From Lachnospiraceae bacterium (GTDB taxonomy: Bacteria; Bacillota_A; Clostridia; Lachnospirales; Lachnospiraceae): a stretch of 64,000 bases of DNA. The notes beneath the pieces are model-generated. The model saw only the letters and a list, made by a program, of their open reading frames with translations. It was not told the DNA's origin and ran no database searches. The position numbers and the translations under genes were made by a program. Positions 6,563-14,437 of the stretch are shown piece by piece (position 1 is the stretch's first letter; every line of letters begins with the position of its first letter). The stretch is taken from the NCBI GenBank assembly GCA_004556565.1, contig SFGN01000008.1, positions 1 to 64,000 of the forward strand, written 5' to 3'.

Positions 6563-7888
6563 ATGCAGTCACTAAAGGTTAATGGACTCAAGGCGCATCC
6601 CAAGAATGAGTATTTTTTTGATGAAATGGAAGGTCAAAAATGGGAGGAATTTAAAGAAAGCATCAAAACCAGTGGCGTCATTGAACCCATAGTGACCACA
6701 CAAGATTTAGTAATTGTGTCCGGGCACCAGAGAGTCCGCGCTTGCAAAGAATTAGGTATTGTTACGATATTGGGTGAAGTCAGACATTATGATGATCACG
6801 ATGGTCGTAGTGCAGAGGATTGGATCATTAAAGACCTAATTGAAACCAATGTGCGGCAGCGGGGAAGCATCGGAGGTAGTGAACTGAAGGCTGTACATCG
6901 AGTAGATGAGTTGAGAAGGATTTATGGCAACGAGCATGGCGGAGACCATGGTAATCAATACACCGGTGGCAAGTTGGACAAAGTCCAAGTTGCCAATGAA
7001 CCTCTCAATGTGAAAGAGATTTGCGCTGCCGCTGGCATCGAATATGAATCCTATGCGAAATTCAAATCCCTTGTGGATTTAAGCCCCGATTGGCAGGAAC
7101 TTTTGGAATCTGGTAACGTGTCTGCCACAGTTGCTGCCCGTATTGTAAGTAAGCTTTCCGAAGACGAACAGGAGGAGCTATACAATGCTCTGCCGGTTAA
7201 GGAACGCATTACGGGTAAGGTGGCAGAAAGTTATTTGCGGCAAATTCGCCAACAACAGCACGAGGCGGCGGAAAAGGAAAAGCATCTACAGGGTCTTAAC
7301 TCACAGTTGTCTAATAGGCTTAACCAAATAGTAGCCAAGAATAATGAGCTGGATGATCGCATTACGGAATTGAAACAAAAGGGTAATCCTGAACTGGTAG
7401 AGAAAATGGATAAACTTCAAATGGATTACAGACGGACATATGAGAATTATCAGAAGGTGAACAGTGAGAATTTTCAGTTAAAGGCTAAGCTTAATGAAGC
7501 TAAGGCAAAACAAGATGAAGCAAATGCTTATATACAGGAACTGATGGCCGAGAAGGACGCATTGGAAGATGGAGTAGCAATGCCTGACGGTTATGAGGAA
7601 AACATGCGAGAGCTATACTCACTTCGAGCAGAGAAGGAACGTTTGGAGAAAATATTAGAGGAGCGAGATAAGCATCCCCTTGTAAAGAAAGTAGATTCGC
7701 CCTATACTATGGGTACACTCAAGAAATTTTTGAGCGAAGCTAAATCTGAGTTGGAAACTTACGTCACTTCTGAAGCCCTTTCTATTGATGCTGAAGTAGG
7801 AGATAAGGATTATATAAGAGAACTTATAGGCGAGCTTGTTCCGCTTGCTTTGCGTATCCAAGACAAGGTTAAAGAGGTGGCGGCGTAA
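6563..7888 (+). CDS. ParB-like protein with long coiled coil (441 aa)
   Basis: The N-terminal about 100 residues match the ParB/Srx (ParBc) nuclease-like fold: HPKNEYFF, SGVIEPIVTT, VSGHQRVRACKELG with the conserved GHQR box and RQRG. A helical KorB/HTH-like part follows (about 110-215), then a long charged coiled coil (about 230-380). ParB family proteins bind CTP and DNA; in phages such genes act in partitioning, regulation or as nucleases. No ParA ATPase is seen nearby, so the job is open. SD GGGAGG precedes the ATG. Confidence 0.8.
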   Translation: MQSLKVNGLKAHPKNEYFFDEMEGQKWEEFKESIKTSGVIEPIVTTQDLVIVSGHQRVRACKELGIVTILGEVRHYDDHDGRSAEDWIIKDLIETNVRQRGSIGGSELKAVHRVDELRRIYGNEHGGDHGNQYTGGKLDKVQVANEPLNVKEICAAAGIEYESYAKFKSLVDLSPDWQELLESGNVSATVAARIVSKLSEDEQEELYNALPVKERITGKVAESYLRQIRQQQHEAAEKEKHLQGLNSQLSNRLNQIVAKNNELDDRITELKQKGNPELVEKMDKLQMDYRRTYENYQKVNSENFQLKAKLNEAKAKQDEANAYIQELMAEKDALEDGVAMPDGYEENMRELYSLRAEKERLEKILEERDKHPLVKKVDSPYTMGTLKKFLSEAKSELETYVTSEALSIDAEVGDKDYIRELIGELVPLALRIQDKVKEVAA

Positions 7889-7912
7889 TATTACAGCCAA
7901 ATGTATTGTAAA

Positions 7913-7934
7913 GCCCATGCCTTTAGGCATGAGG
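7913..7934 (+). repeat. IS605-end-like hairpin
   Basis: CCCATGCC-TTTA-GGCATGAGG closely resembles the terminal hairpin of the element remnant at 4665-4688 and generic IS200/IS605 ends. It lies alone between two genes. It could be a minimal element scar or a hairpin that damps transcription between the ParB-like genes; there is no T-run. Confidence 0.4.
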
Positions 7935-7980
7935 ATATAAGACACACAACAATAGATAATACATAAGAAAGGATTTTTAT

Positions 7981-8760
7981 ATGGAAACCATACAGACAAA
8001 CGATCCTGTTTTTCGTGCCATTCCCTTGAACAAAATTAATTTTGCTCCATATCAGCGTAGGCTGGATTACGCAAAATGCAAGCGTATACGCGATAAGTAT
8101 GACCCCAAGCTGCTGGGTGTATTGTTGGTATCTGAGCAGACTGATGGCAGTTATAATATTCTTGACGGCAACCATCGTCTTACTGCGTTGCGTATGTTGG
8201 GTAAAAAATCTGCAAGTTGTCAAGTGCTTAGCGGTCTGACCTATGAGGATGAGGCAAGACTGTTCGCACAGTTTAATACCTGCCGCACACGGCCTGATTC
8301 CAAGGAAATCCTTAATGCGGCAGTTGAAGCCAAGGATGCAAAATCATTAGATATGGTACGTACCGTAAGACGGGCGGGGTTCACTTGCGGTACTGCCACA
8401 GATAATATCTCTGGAATGATGCCTATTCATGCGGTTCATGCGTTGACTGCTGCGTATAACAAGTTGGGTAGTGATCAGTTGTATGCTATGCTGGACGCTT
8501 TGGGTTCCGCTTGGACAGGGAATCGGGATTGTGTTACGCAGTCTATGTTGAATGGTGCAACGCTATTCTTCTTGTTGTACGGGACTGAAATTAAGAAGGA
8601 AGTATTTGTCAAAGCAATGGCAAGTACGACACCTATGGCTATAATTAACAAAGCCAGACTTAGTGGTGAACCTAACCTGCGAGCACCTATTGCTAAGGAA
8701 TTGTGGACGCGTTATAATAAAGCTATCAGAAGCAACAAAAAACTTGAATATCGTTTTTGA
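7981..8760 (+). CDS. ParB/Srx-fold DGNHR-type protein (259 aa)
   Basis: The N-terminal part has the ParB/sulfiredoxin-like pattern AIPLNKINFAPYQRRLD and the phosphate-binding box ILDGNHRLTALRMLGK (about residues 58-73), followed by a mostly helical C-terminal domain. Proteins with this architecture are common phage ParB-like factors of unknown role. It follows the larger ParB-like gene by 92 bases, so the two may work together or share control. SD AGAAAGGA upstream. Confidence 0.75.
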   Translation: METIQTNDPVFRAIPLNKINFAPYQRRLDYAKCKRIRDKYDPKLLGVLLVSEQTDGSYNILDGNHRLTALRMLGKKSASCQVLSGLTYEDEARLFAQFNTCRTRPDSKEILNAAVEAKDAKSLDMVRTVRRAGFTCGTATDNISGMMPIHAVHALTAAYNKLGSDQLYAMLDALGSAWTGNRDCVTQSMLNGATLFFLLYGTEIKKEVFVKAMASTTPMAIINKARLSGEPNLRAPIAKELWTRYNKAIRSNKKLEYRF

Positions 8761-8786
8761 TTTCCGTAAGGAATCGAAATAGATTT

Positions 8787-8817
8787 GGAGGCGGTCAATC
8801 ACCGCTTCCTTAATTTT
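8787..8817 (+). terminator. Probable intrinsic terminator
   Basis: GGAGGCGGT-CAATC-ACCGCTTCC, a 9-bp stem with one G-U pair, then TTAATTTT. It lies between the ParB-like gene and the tRNA; it may end the upstream unit or help processing of the tRNA 5' end. Confidence 0.6.
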
Positions 8818-8819
8818 GA

Positions 8820-8894
8820 TGCCGTGTAGCCCAATGGTAAGGCAGTGGCCTTTGACGCCATGATTTGTTGGTTCGAGTCCAACCACGGCAGCCA
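8820..8894 (+). tRNA. tRNA-Gln (anticodon UUG)
   Basis: The acceptor stem TGCCGTG/CACGGCA is a perfect 7 bp, with D arm GCCCAATGGTAAGGC, anticodon stem GTGGC/GCCAT, loop CTTTGAC (anticodon TTG, codon CAA), T arm TTGGTTCGAGTCCAA and an encoded GCCA end. Gln tRNAs are known near-cognate readers of UAG, which may matter given the in-frame TAG codons nearby, but the anticodon is an ordinary Gln one. Confidence 0.92.
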
Positions 8895-9215
8895 GCACCT
8901 TGTAACAGGTGCGCACACCTCCTTTCTGGCAAAGCGGAAAGCTACGCTTGACAGCCCGGACAGACGGGCATTGACATAGAGATGTATCGAATCACAGAGA
9001 AAATGAGTGTGTACACATTAATGCTACGCTTAGACCTGGCGATGTGTACACTGTGGTAAGGTGAAACAAAGCTGGTACGTTGAGGAACTACCGGCGATAT
9101 TGGACGAGGCAGTACGATAACGGCGGGTATGCCCGCAGGTTCGTATTGAGTTGGGCGGAGCTTGTAGTAGGGAGGTCTATGTCCCGATGTCGCGGCACTC
9201 TGCCCACAAATTAAT
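8895..9215 (+). other. Structured non-coding stretch between two tRNAs
   Basis: No credible gene is present. Helices seen: GCCCG..CGGGC (8954-8969); GTGTACACAT (9010-9019) with ATGTGTACAC (9043-9052); CAGTACGA (9110-9117) with TCGTATTG (9141-9148), enclosing GCGGG-TATG-CCCGC; and TTGGGCGGAG (9151-9160) with CTCTGCCCACAA (9198-9209). GCTACGCTT occurs twice (8941 and 9024). This density suggests one or more structured RNAs processed with the tRNAs, or decayed tRNA genes. I do not recognise a known RNA family. Confidence 0.5.
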
Positions 9216-9293
9216 GCCAGCACAGATCGAATTGGTTCGAGCGTCGCTTTTGTACAGCGAAGAATATGGGTTCGAATCCCATGGCTGGCTCCA
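9216..9293 (+). tRNA. tRNA-Thr (anticodon UGU)
   Basis: Acceptor GCCAGCA/GGCTGGC (6 of 7 pairs), D-arm TCGA..TCGA, anticodon stem TCGCT/AGCGA with loop TTTGTAC (anticodon TGT), T arm ATGGGTTCGAATCCCAT and encoded TCCA. The D-arm spacing is slightly irregular, but the T arm and anticodon arm are canonical. Confidence 0.85.
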
Positions 9294-9376
9294 GTCGGGG
9301 AGATTGTCTAATATCCGTACTGCACCCCAGGGGTGACATCCCTAATTAAAGTTTTCACGGATATCAGTTTGGTTCC
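9294..9376 (+). other. Hairpin-forming leader behind tRNA-Thr
   Basis: An outer 8-bp stem ATATCCGT (9311-9318)/ACGGATAT (9357-9364) encloses a GC-rich CACCCC/GGGGTG or AGGG/CCCT hairpin. It could be a terminator or processing element for the tRNA transcript, or a leader for the small gene at 9377. No recognised riboswitch. Confidence 0.4.
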
Positions 9377-9472
9377 ATGAGTAAGACTTTTAAGTATAGA
9401 AAGGAAACTCTAAAATGCATTTGGGTTGGTAAACCTCGCTACGGCGGAAGCTTCCAATATTTCCTATCTTAG
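9377..9472 (+). CDS. Small basic protein (31 aa), frame continues past TAG
   Basis: ATG 9377 opens MSKTFKYRKETLKC..., a basic aromatic peptide ending at TAG 9470-9472. The same frame goes on as HNR, a second TAG, RRTST and TGA, again basic, so a protein about 10 residues longer is possible if TAG is read. The SD is weak. Support rests on composition alone. From 9505 to 9740 I see no convincing gene except the weak frame at 9562. Confidence 0.35.
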   Translation: MSKTFKYRKETLKCIWVGKPRYGGSFQYFLS

Positions 9473-9561
9473 CATAATCGGTAGAGGAGAACGTCAACTT
9501 GATAAAAATGAAAGTGTGCCATACTGGGTGACAAAGGGGGTGGCAAACGGAACAATTAAAC

Positions 9562-9744
9562 TTGCGATATGAAGAGTTTTTGGGTATTGGGTGGGTGCGA
9601 GAGTGGTTAAATCCGTCATCATGTAAAGTATCTGATATTAAGGAGGATAATGTTTTCACACTTTTGCCTACTGCATTGGAAGTAAAATGTAGTTCACAGA
9701 CAGCGAGAACGATATACACAAGTGAGGAGAGGAGTGCTAAATGA
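9562..9744 (+). CDS. Doubtful ORF (60 aa)
   Basis: A TTG-started frame whose TGA overlaps the next ATG (ATGA), which is the only point in its favour. The C-terminal half is Ser/Thr-rich and not obviously protein-like, there is no SD, and its last codons are the SD region of the next gene. Confidence 0.2.
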   Translation: MRYEEFLGIGWVREWLNPSSCKVSDIKEDNVFTLLPTALEVKCSSQTARTIYTSEERSAK

Positions 9745-9992
9745 CTATTAAGGATTTTTTGGAGTTTATTGAGAATAATGATGTGCCTGAAACGGCAGAT
9801 TTGGTTATATGGGCAGACTATGCCAGAGAACCTGTAACTGCTTATACCGCCGCTGTGTCGCGTTCACCTACAACCTACTATGCGGAAATGATTTTTGAGG
9901 TTAAGAATTATACCGATTATTATGATGAAGATGCGCTGGAAAATTATCCCGACAGGGGTGAGATCACTGCTGTGTGTCTTTGCGGGGAGTAA
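9741..9992 (+). CDS. Hypothetical acidic protein (83 aa)
   Basis: SD GAGGAGAGGAG upstream of the ATG. It starts MTIKDFLEFIENND, like many small phage proteins, then carries an acidic, Tyr-rich C-terminal half. Together with the next gene it resembles pairs of related small proteins with a W-D centre (VIWADY; EIWDF), perhaps paralogues. Function unknown. Confidence 0.65.
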   Translation: MTIKDFLEFIENNDVPETADLVIWADYAREPVTAYTAAVSRSPTTYYAEMIFEVKNYTDYYDEDALENYPDRGEITAVCLCGE

Positions 9993-9993
9993 T

Positions 9994-10173
9994 ATGAAAG
10001 TGTACGAACTAATGAATCTGCTGGGTAAGTTCCAAGCGAATGCTGAAGTAGAGATATGGGATTTTCAATCTCCAGACGAAATGATATATAATGAAGTAGA
10101 CGATATCTACGAAATTCGGCATCCATGTACGAGTTGTGATTTCTCCACATCTTCTACCGTAGTCATAGGTTGA
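9994..10173 (+). CDS. Hypothetical acidic protein (59 aa)
   Basis: ATG 9994 lies one base after the preceding TAA, with GCGGGGAG as SD. The N-terminus MKVYELMNLLGKFQANAEVE and a central EIWDF are similar in layout to the previous protein. No known function. Confidence 0.6.
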   Translation: MKVYELMNLLGKFQANAEVEIWDFQSPDEMIYNEVDDIYEIRHPCTSCDFSTSSTVVIG

Positions 10174-10197
10174 CCCCTATACAACACATCTTAAATA
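10170..10197 (+). promoter_or_regulatory. Possible promoter
   Basis: TTGACC (10170-10175), 16-base spacer, TAAATA (10192-10197), in an AT-rich 88-base gap before the gene at 10262. The -10 box is weak. Confidence 0.3.
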
Positions 10198-10261
10198 TGC
10201 TATATTAAACTTCCTCTTCATAACACATCAAACAAATTCTCATTGAAAGGACAATTAAATA

Positions 10262-10567
10262 TTGCTTAGTTACGAAGAATTTAGAGAATCCATGCTCGAA
10301 GTTAAAGCCTGGTTTGATAAGCTTGACCAGATTAATGCCTGTGGCCTATGGTTGTGGGATTGGAGTCATGGCGGTTGTGGTCATCTCGTCATTGAATTAC
10401 TGATCAAACTGATGCATGACGAGGATCGGTGGATTGAGTATTTTGTATATGAACTTGATTGGGGTAAACGAACTGATTTACACGCATCATGGGAAGACGG
10501 CACACCTATTCCTTTGAATACTCTTGAAGATTTGTATAGGTTATTGGAAGCCTGCTACCAAGGATAG
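10262..10567 (+). CDS. Hypothetical protein (101 aa)
   Basis: The start is TTG 10262 with GAAAGGA about 10 bases upstream; no ATG is available before the protein-like N-terminus. Composition is acidic and Trp-rich (WLWDWSHGGCGH), suggesting a compact soluble fold. It stops at TAG, and three codons later the next gene begins in the same frame. Confidence 0.65.
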   Translation: MLSYEEFRESMLEVKAWFDKLDQINACGLWLWDWSHGGCGHLVIELLIKLMHDEDRWIEYFVYELDWGKRTDLHASWEDGTPIPLNTLEDLYRLLEACYQG

Positions 10568-10573
10568 GTTGTT

Positions 10574-11770
10574 ATGTACGAACGTGAGAAATATCGTTTA
10601 AAAAACCTGATAGGCGAAACGGCATACAACAAATTATGCCAGTATAAATGTTTTTTGGCCGGTGGTGCTATTACCAGTATATTTACCGGAAAGGAAATCA
10701 ATGATTTTGATATCTATTTCCGATCTGCCGAGGATTTAGCAGAGGCTTTGTATAATGATTACAATGATCAATATATAATAGCCAAAACAGATAAAGCCAT
10801 TCTGTTTAAAGATAATGGCGTGAAGATACAATTCATCTATTTTAGATATTTTGAAACACCGCAGGCAGTTTTTGACACTTTTGATTTTACTGTATGCATG
10901 GGTGCTTTTGATTTTCAGACTGAGGAATTTATTTTGCATCCAGATTTTCTGCGGGATAACGTTGCACGTACATTACGTTTTAACCCCGGCACAGCGTTTC
11001 CCATTGTATCGGCGCTACGTGTGGCGAAATATGAGTACAAGGGATATACAATTAGCAAGCCTGAAATGATGCGGATTTTGCTTACCATATCGCAGCTTAA
11101 TATACACGATCATACTACTCTTAAAGCACAACTTGGTGGTATGTACGGTGAGTCATATGATGCTCTGATAGATACCAGTGAAGAATTGGATATGGCCAAA
11201 GTGCTGGCACAACTGGCAGAGTATGATCCGGTATGTATTAAAGATCCAATAATAGCTTCATGCTCATCATGTGATATAGGCAACTGGGATATGTTTGTAT
11301 ATGAACTAACTGGGGTTAAAGTACCAGTTATTTACTATGCTAACTCTTACTGGATGTTTGAGAACGGGCGTTTTTCTTATTTGTATGGTGTCGATTGTGA
11401 AGCTGATGTTGAACCATGGTATACACTTGTACCTGTTGAATCGGTGGCGAAGTTCCCTATTTATTATTATAAATATGTACATCGTATGGCTGATGGTACT
11501 TTGCACAGTTTTTTCGACCAGAATTTTGAATATAAAATAGAACAGGAAATCGTACCTCATAACAAAGATATGGGGCTATTTTGTGTTACTGAGTCTGATA
11601 TTCGATGTTGCCCTTATCGTGATGAGAGAGACGCGGTACTTATACGGTTAAGAGTCGATAGTATGGATGACATATTGTTGTCTCGTAGACAAAATCTGCC
11701 TTTCGAGCCTATCGAAGTTCGATTACATCGGTGCGTTGTAGACGGCATTGTGGATAGCACGACAGAGTGA
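10574..11770 (+). CDS. Nucleotidyltransferase-superfamily-like protein (398 aa)
   Basis: The N-terminal part carries the Pol-beta-type nucleotidyltransferase signature: FLAGGAITSIFTG, then NDFDIYF (about residues 42-48) with the metal-binding D-x-D, and a possible third Asp in FDTFDFTVC (about 100-108). The remaining two thirds are unrecognised. Families with this fold add nucleotides to RNA, proteins or small molecules, or act as toxin-like enzymes. SD AGGATAGG upstream. Assignment rests on the short motifs. Confidence 0.6.
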   Translation: MYEREKYRLKNLIGETAYNKLCQYKCFLAGGAITSIFTGKEINDFDIYFRSAEDLAEALYNDYNDQYIIAKTDKAILFKDNGVKIQFIYFRYFETPQAVFDTFDFTVCMGAFDFQTEEFILHPDFLRDNVARTLRFNPGTAFPIVSALRVAKYEYKGYTISKPEMMRILLTISQLNIHDHTTLKAQLGGMYGESYDALIDTSEELDMAKVLAQLAEYDPVCIKDPIIASCSSCDIGNWDMFVYELTGVKVPVIYYANSYWMFENGRFSYLYGVDCEADVEPWYTLVPVESVAKFPIYYYKYVHRMADGTLHSFFDQNFEYKIEQEIVPHNKDMGLFCVTESDIRCCPYRDERDAVLIRLRVDSMDDILLSRRQNLPFEPIEVRLHRCVVDGIVDSTTE

Positions 11771-11868
11771 TTCGAACTTTTCACATTTGCCATGATAAGG
11801 TGCCGAGGTGAAAGACGGCATTGTTTTTGATTTGTTACCAAAAAAATAAATATAGGAGGAACTTGGGA

Positions 11869-12105
11869 TTGAAACATTACTACTGGTCGGACGTTGTGAA
11901 CGATATGTTTGCAAGTGAGGATGAATGCCGCAAGGCAGAGGAAGAAGCTGCCGCAGAGCGTGTGCGCAAACAGCGACTGGCAGATGAAAGGGACGCTCGT
12001 CAGAAAGAAGTGGATGAGGCGTATGCTCAAGCGGATAAACTGGCAAAGGACTTCGTAAAAGATTACGGTGTCTACAGCTTTCGTGACTTGTTCCGCTATC
12101 TGTAA
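11869..12105 (+). CDS. Small helical phage protein (78 aa)
   Basis: The start is TTG 11869, set by SD AGGAGG at 11855-11860; an upstream TTG at 11821 has none. It begins LKHYYWSDVVNDMF and continues as a charged coiled coil, an architecture common in Clostridia phages next to replication genes. Function not known. Confidence 0.65.
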   Translation: MKHYYWSDVVNDMFASEDECRKAEEEAAAERVRKQRLADERDARQKEVDEAYAQADKLAKDFVKDYGVYSFRDLFRYL

Positions 12106-12121
12106 TTAAGGAGGATATTGA

Positions 12122-13327
12122 TTGAATACTTTTAGCTTTATAGCAAATCTGTCTATTGGTAAAGAAACCGATAAGTTTAAGCCTTATGAGGAAAAAACCT
12201 TTAATTCTGGTTGGGTAAATCGCACGCTGAAATTTAATGCTACTGCTGGCACCAATCGTATCATGTGCGAAATCCAGGGAGGTTGTTGGAGTGATGGCCA
12301 TGGTGTGATTAAAACTTATGGTAAAAACACCACAGATGCCGATGGAAAAGTAATTCAGGGCGAACTTATTGAAATACCTTGGGGCGAACGCCAACTTCAG
12401 AGTAACATCGACAAGGTGGCAAATTTCCGCAGGTTTATAGTGGATCTTGAACTTCCCGGTAGACGTAAAATACTTCAGGCAATTGTAGATGGCGAAGTAA
12501 CCGATGAAAACCTTGCGGCAGTCAATGTAGACAGTGTCGATGAAGCCAAGACTGAACTGGAAATAAGCAAAGAGAAGCGGCATGAGTTCCTATCTGAATG
12601 GGACTTTGCCGCTTTTGCGTACAAAGTAATTACATCTGAAAAGACCAAGCGTATGAAGTTTATGGTGGCTGGCAATCTTATCACCACCGAATATGATGGT
12701 AAGTTTTATCAACATTATGAGGTCAATAGGATTATGCGAGCTGCGGATGATGCGGAATATCGTACTGAAGCCACTATTAATTTGCATTTTGGTAAGAACG
12801 CCGTGGATGACGGAAGCGTAGAGGAGAAGGGTAAATATTATATCAAGGGTTATACTTTCGATTATGACTCTCAGCGTAAAGCAAAAATACCCTGTCCTAT
12901 GATACTTGCGTTGCCCGTAGGCGAGGACTCCAAGAGTCAGGCGTATGCTAATGTTCTCAAGAAGAATTTCACCATTAATACATCTGTGGATGGAGACATT
13001 TGCAAGGAATTGACGGTTAAGGTCGAGTGTATAGATGGTGCTGAGAAGCTTGAGCTGACTGAAGACATGCTTAGTGACAATGAAAAGGAACTGCTTATGA
13101 TTGGCGCGGTGACAATGGATGAACTGGTACGTGACCGGGGTAAGCAGGTATACGGCGACCGCATTCGGGAGTTTGTTATTACAGGATTCGCTCGTGGCTG
13201 GATGTCTGGTGCAAAACTAACCGCCTATCATGAGGAGGATTTTGTTGTACCGCCTCTTGAAAAGACTGACACTGAAGCCTTGGCAAATGAGTTGTTTACT
13301 GATGAAGAAGATGATCTGAAAATATGA
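12122..13327 (+). CDS. Conserved phage replication-region protein (401 aa), possibly ssDNA-binding
   Basis: TTG start with GGAGG eight bases upstream. The N-terminal half is beta-rich with KTFNSGWVNRTLKFN and IPWGERQL segments; the C-terminus is acidic (DEEDDLK), like ssDNA-binding proteins that recruit partners by an acidic tail. It is followed 12 bases later by a Sak4-like ATPase, a usual partner of phage ssDNA-binding proteins. The function is inferred from acidic tail and neighbour only. Confidence 0.5.
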   Translation: MNTFSFIANLSIGKETDKFKPYEEKTFNSGWVNRTLKFNATAGTNRIMCEIQGGCWSDGHGVIKTYGKNTTDADGKVIQGELIEIPWGERQLQSNIDKVANFRRFIVDLELPGRRKILQAIVDGEVTDENLAAVNVDSVDEAKTELEISKEKRHEFLSEWDFAAFAYKVITSEKTKRMKFMVAGNLITTEYDGKFYQHYEVNRIMRAADDAEYRTEATINLHFGKNAVDDGSVEEKGKYYIKGYTFDYDSQRKAKIPCPMILALPVGEDSKSQAYANVLKKNFTINTSVDGDICKELTVKVECIDGAEKLELTEDMLSDNEKELLMIGAVTMDELVRDRGKQVYGDRIREFVITGFARGWMSGAKLTAYHEEDFVVPPLEKTDTEALANELFTDEEDDLKI

Positions 13328-13339
13328 TAGGAGAATTTA

Positions 13340-14437
13340 ATGGCATTTCAGAAACCAAATATAAATAGCATTTCTACAGATATACGAGACCTTTCTATTT
13401 ACATTCGCACTATAAAGAAGTTTGGCAAATCTACTCTGTTCCGCGATGTAATCATGGAAAAGTACAAAGACCCTTCTTATGGATTGCTGATTTCCATCGG
13501 TAAAGAGAAAGGCGATAAATTACTGGATAATCTAAACCGCACCCATGTAGATACCTATAAGGAATTCATGGAGCTAAAGCAGTGGTTGATTAGCGCGAAG
13601 GGAACGGAACATCATATTGAGATTATAGGTTTTGATACCTGCGATGAATTGTTCCCAATTTTTGAGGCTGAGGTTATACGTAAGTATAACGTTGAGGAAA
13701 AGCCCTCTAAGCTCTGCACCTCTATCAAGGCCGCATATGGTGGTTATAATCGTGGTGTAGAAGAAACCGCCAATATGGTTAAGAGTTACATGGATGATCT
13801 GGATAAGGCTGGATTTACTCTGTGGGCCATAGCACATACAAAGTATAAGAATATTAAGCAGAAGGGTGATATGACTGACGGCTATATGCAACTTACGTCT
13901 AATCTCCCTGCTAATTATGAGGCTATTTTGGGTGATATTTTTGATATGACCTTGACTGGCATCATAGATCGTGAGTTTGATGAAGAAGAAATCGACATCG
14001 GCAATGGCAAGAAAAACACCAAGCGTTATACCACCGATGCTATTCGTAAGCTATATTTCCGTGGCACTAATTTGATAGATGCTGGTGGTCGTTTTGCGGC
14101 TGGTTCTGTGCCTGAATATCTGGTATTCGATGAACCCAACATGGCAAAGAAGTTTATTGACACTATAGAAAAGGGTATGGAAGGTTCTCGGTCTGAAAAT
14201 GCAGTTGCTCCTACTCCTATTGAAACCATTGGTGAACCCGAACCTGAACCTGTTATGGCAGATGATGAAGGCATAGATGTTGAAGCCTTGAAGCAGAGTA
14301 TCCTTAATCGTTTTAAGAACGCATCCCGTGACATTAAGATCGCCATTAAAAACACGTTGCGTGAGAACGGACACGAATCGCTGGCGGAGGATGTCGCGGT
14401 ATCCGTGCTCCAAGAAATTGATTCTATGCTCAAGTAA
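13340..14437 (+). CDS. Sak4/RecA-like ATPase, degenerate Walker A (365 aa)
   Basis: Layout of phage AAA/RecA-fold recombination ATPases: IKKFGKSTLF (about residues 25-34) in the Walker A position, hydrophobic strand plus Asp (IEIIGFDTCDELF) as Walker B, WAIAHTKYK as a sensor-like strand. The P-loop reads KKFGKST rather than GxxxxGKT, so the first glycine is missing. The C-terminal 60 residues are acidic/proline-rich then helical. Probably assists ssDNA annealing or helicase loading. It shares one base with the next gene. Confidence 0.7.
   Translation: MAFQKPNINSISTDIRDLSIYIRTIKKFGKSTLFRDVIMEKYKDPSYGLLISIGKEKGDKLLDNLNRTHVDTYKEFMELKQWLISAKGTEHHIEIIGFDTCDELFPIFEAEVIRKYNVEEKPSKLCTSIKAAYGGYNRGVEETANMVKSYMDDLDKAGFTLWAIAHTKYKNIKQKGDMTDGYMQLTSNLPANYEAILGDIFDMTLTGIIDREFDEEEIDIGNGKKNTKRYTTDAIRKLYFRGTNLIDAGGRFAAGSVPEYLVFDEPNMAKKFIDTIEKGMEGSRSENAVAPTPIETIGEPEPEPVMADDEGIDVEALKQSILNRFKNASRDIKIAIKNTLRENGHESLAEDVAVSVLQEIDSMLK

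Noticed and set aside
9400..9425. Suppressor tRNA with CTA anticodon (CTCTAAA loop)
   Set aside because: The flanking five bases do not pair and no T arm follows; no CUA tRNA seen in the window.
9450..9560. A third tRNA (D-loop-like AGCATAATCGGTAGAGG)
   Set aside because: No matching acceptor stem, anticodon stem or T arm with TTCRA could be found.
11723..12583. 286-residue - strand frame over the replication genes
   Set aside because: It covers the opposite strand of two supported + genes, is Phe/His/Cys-rich and has no recognisable domain or SD.
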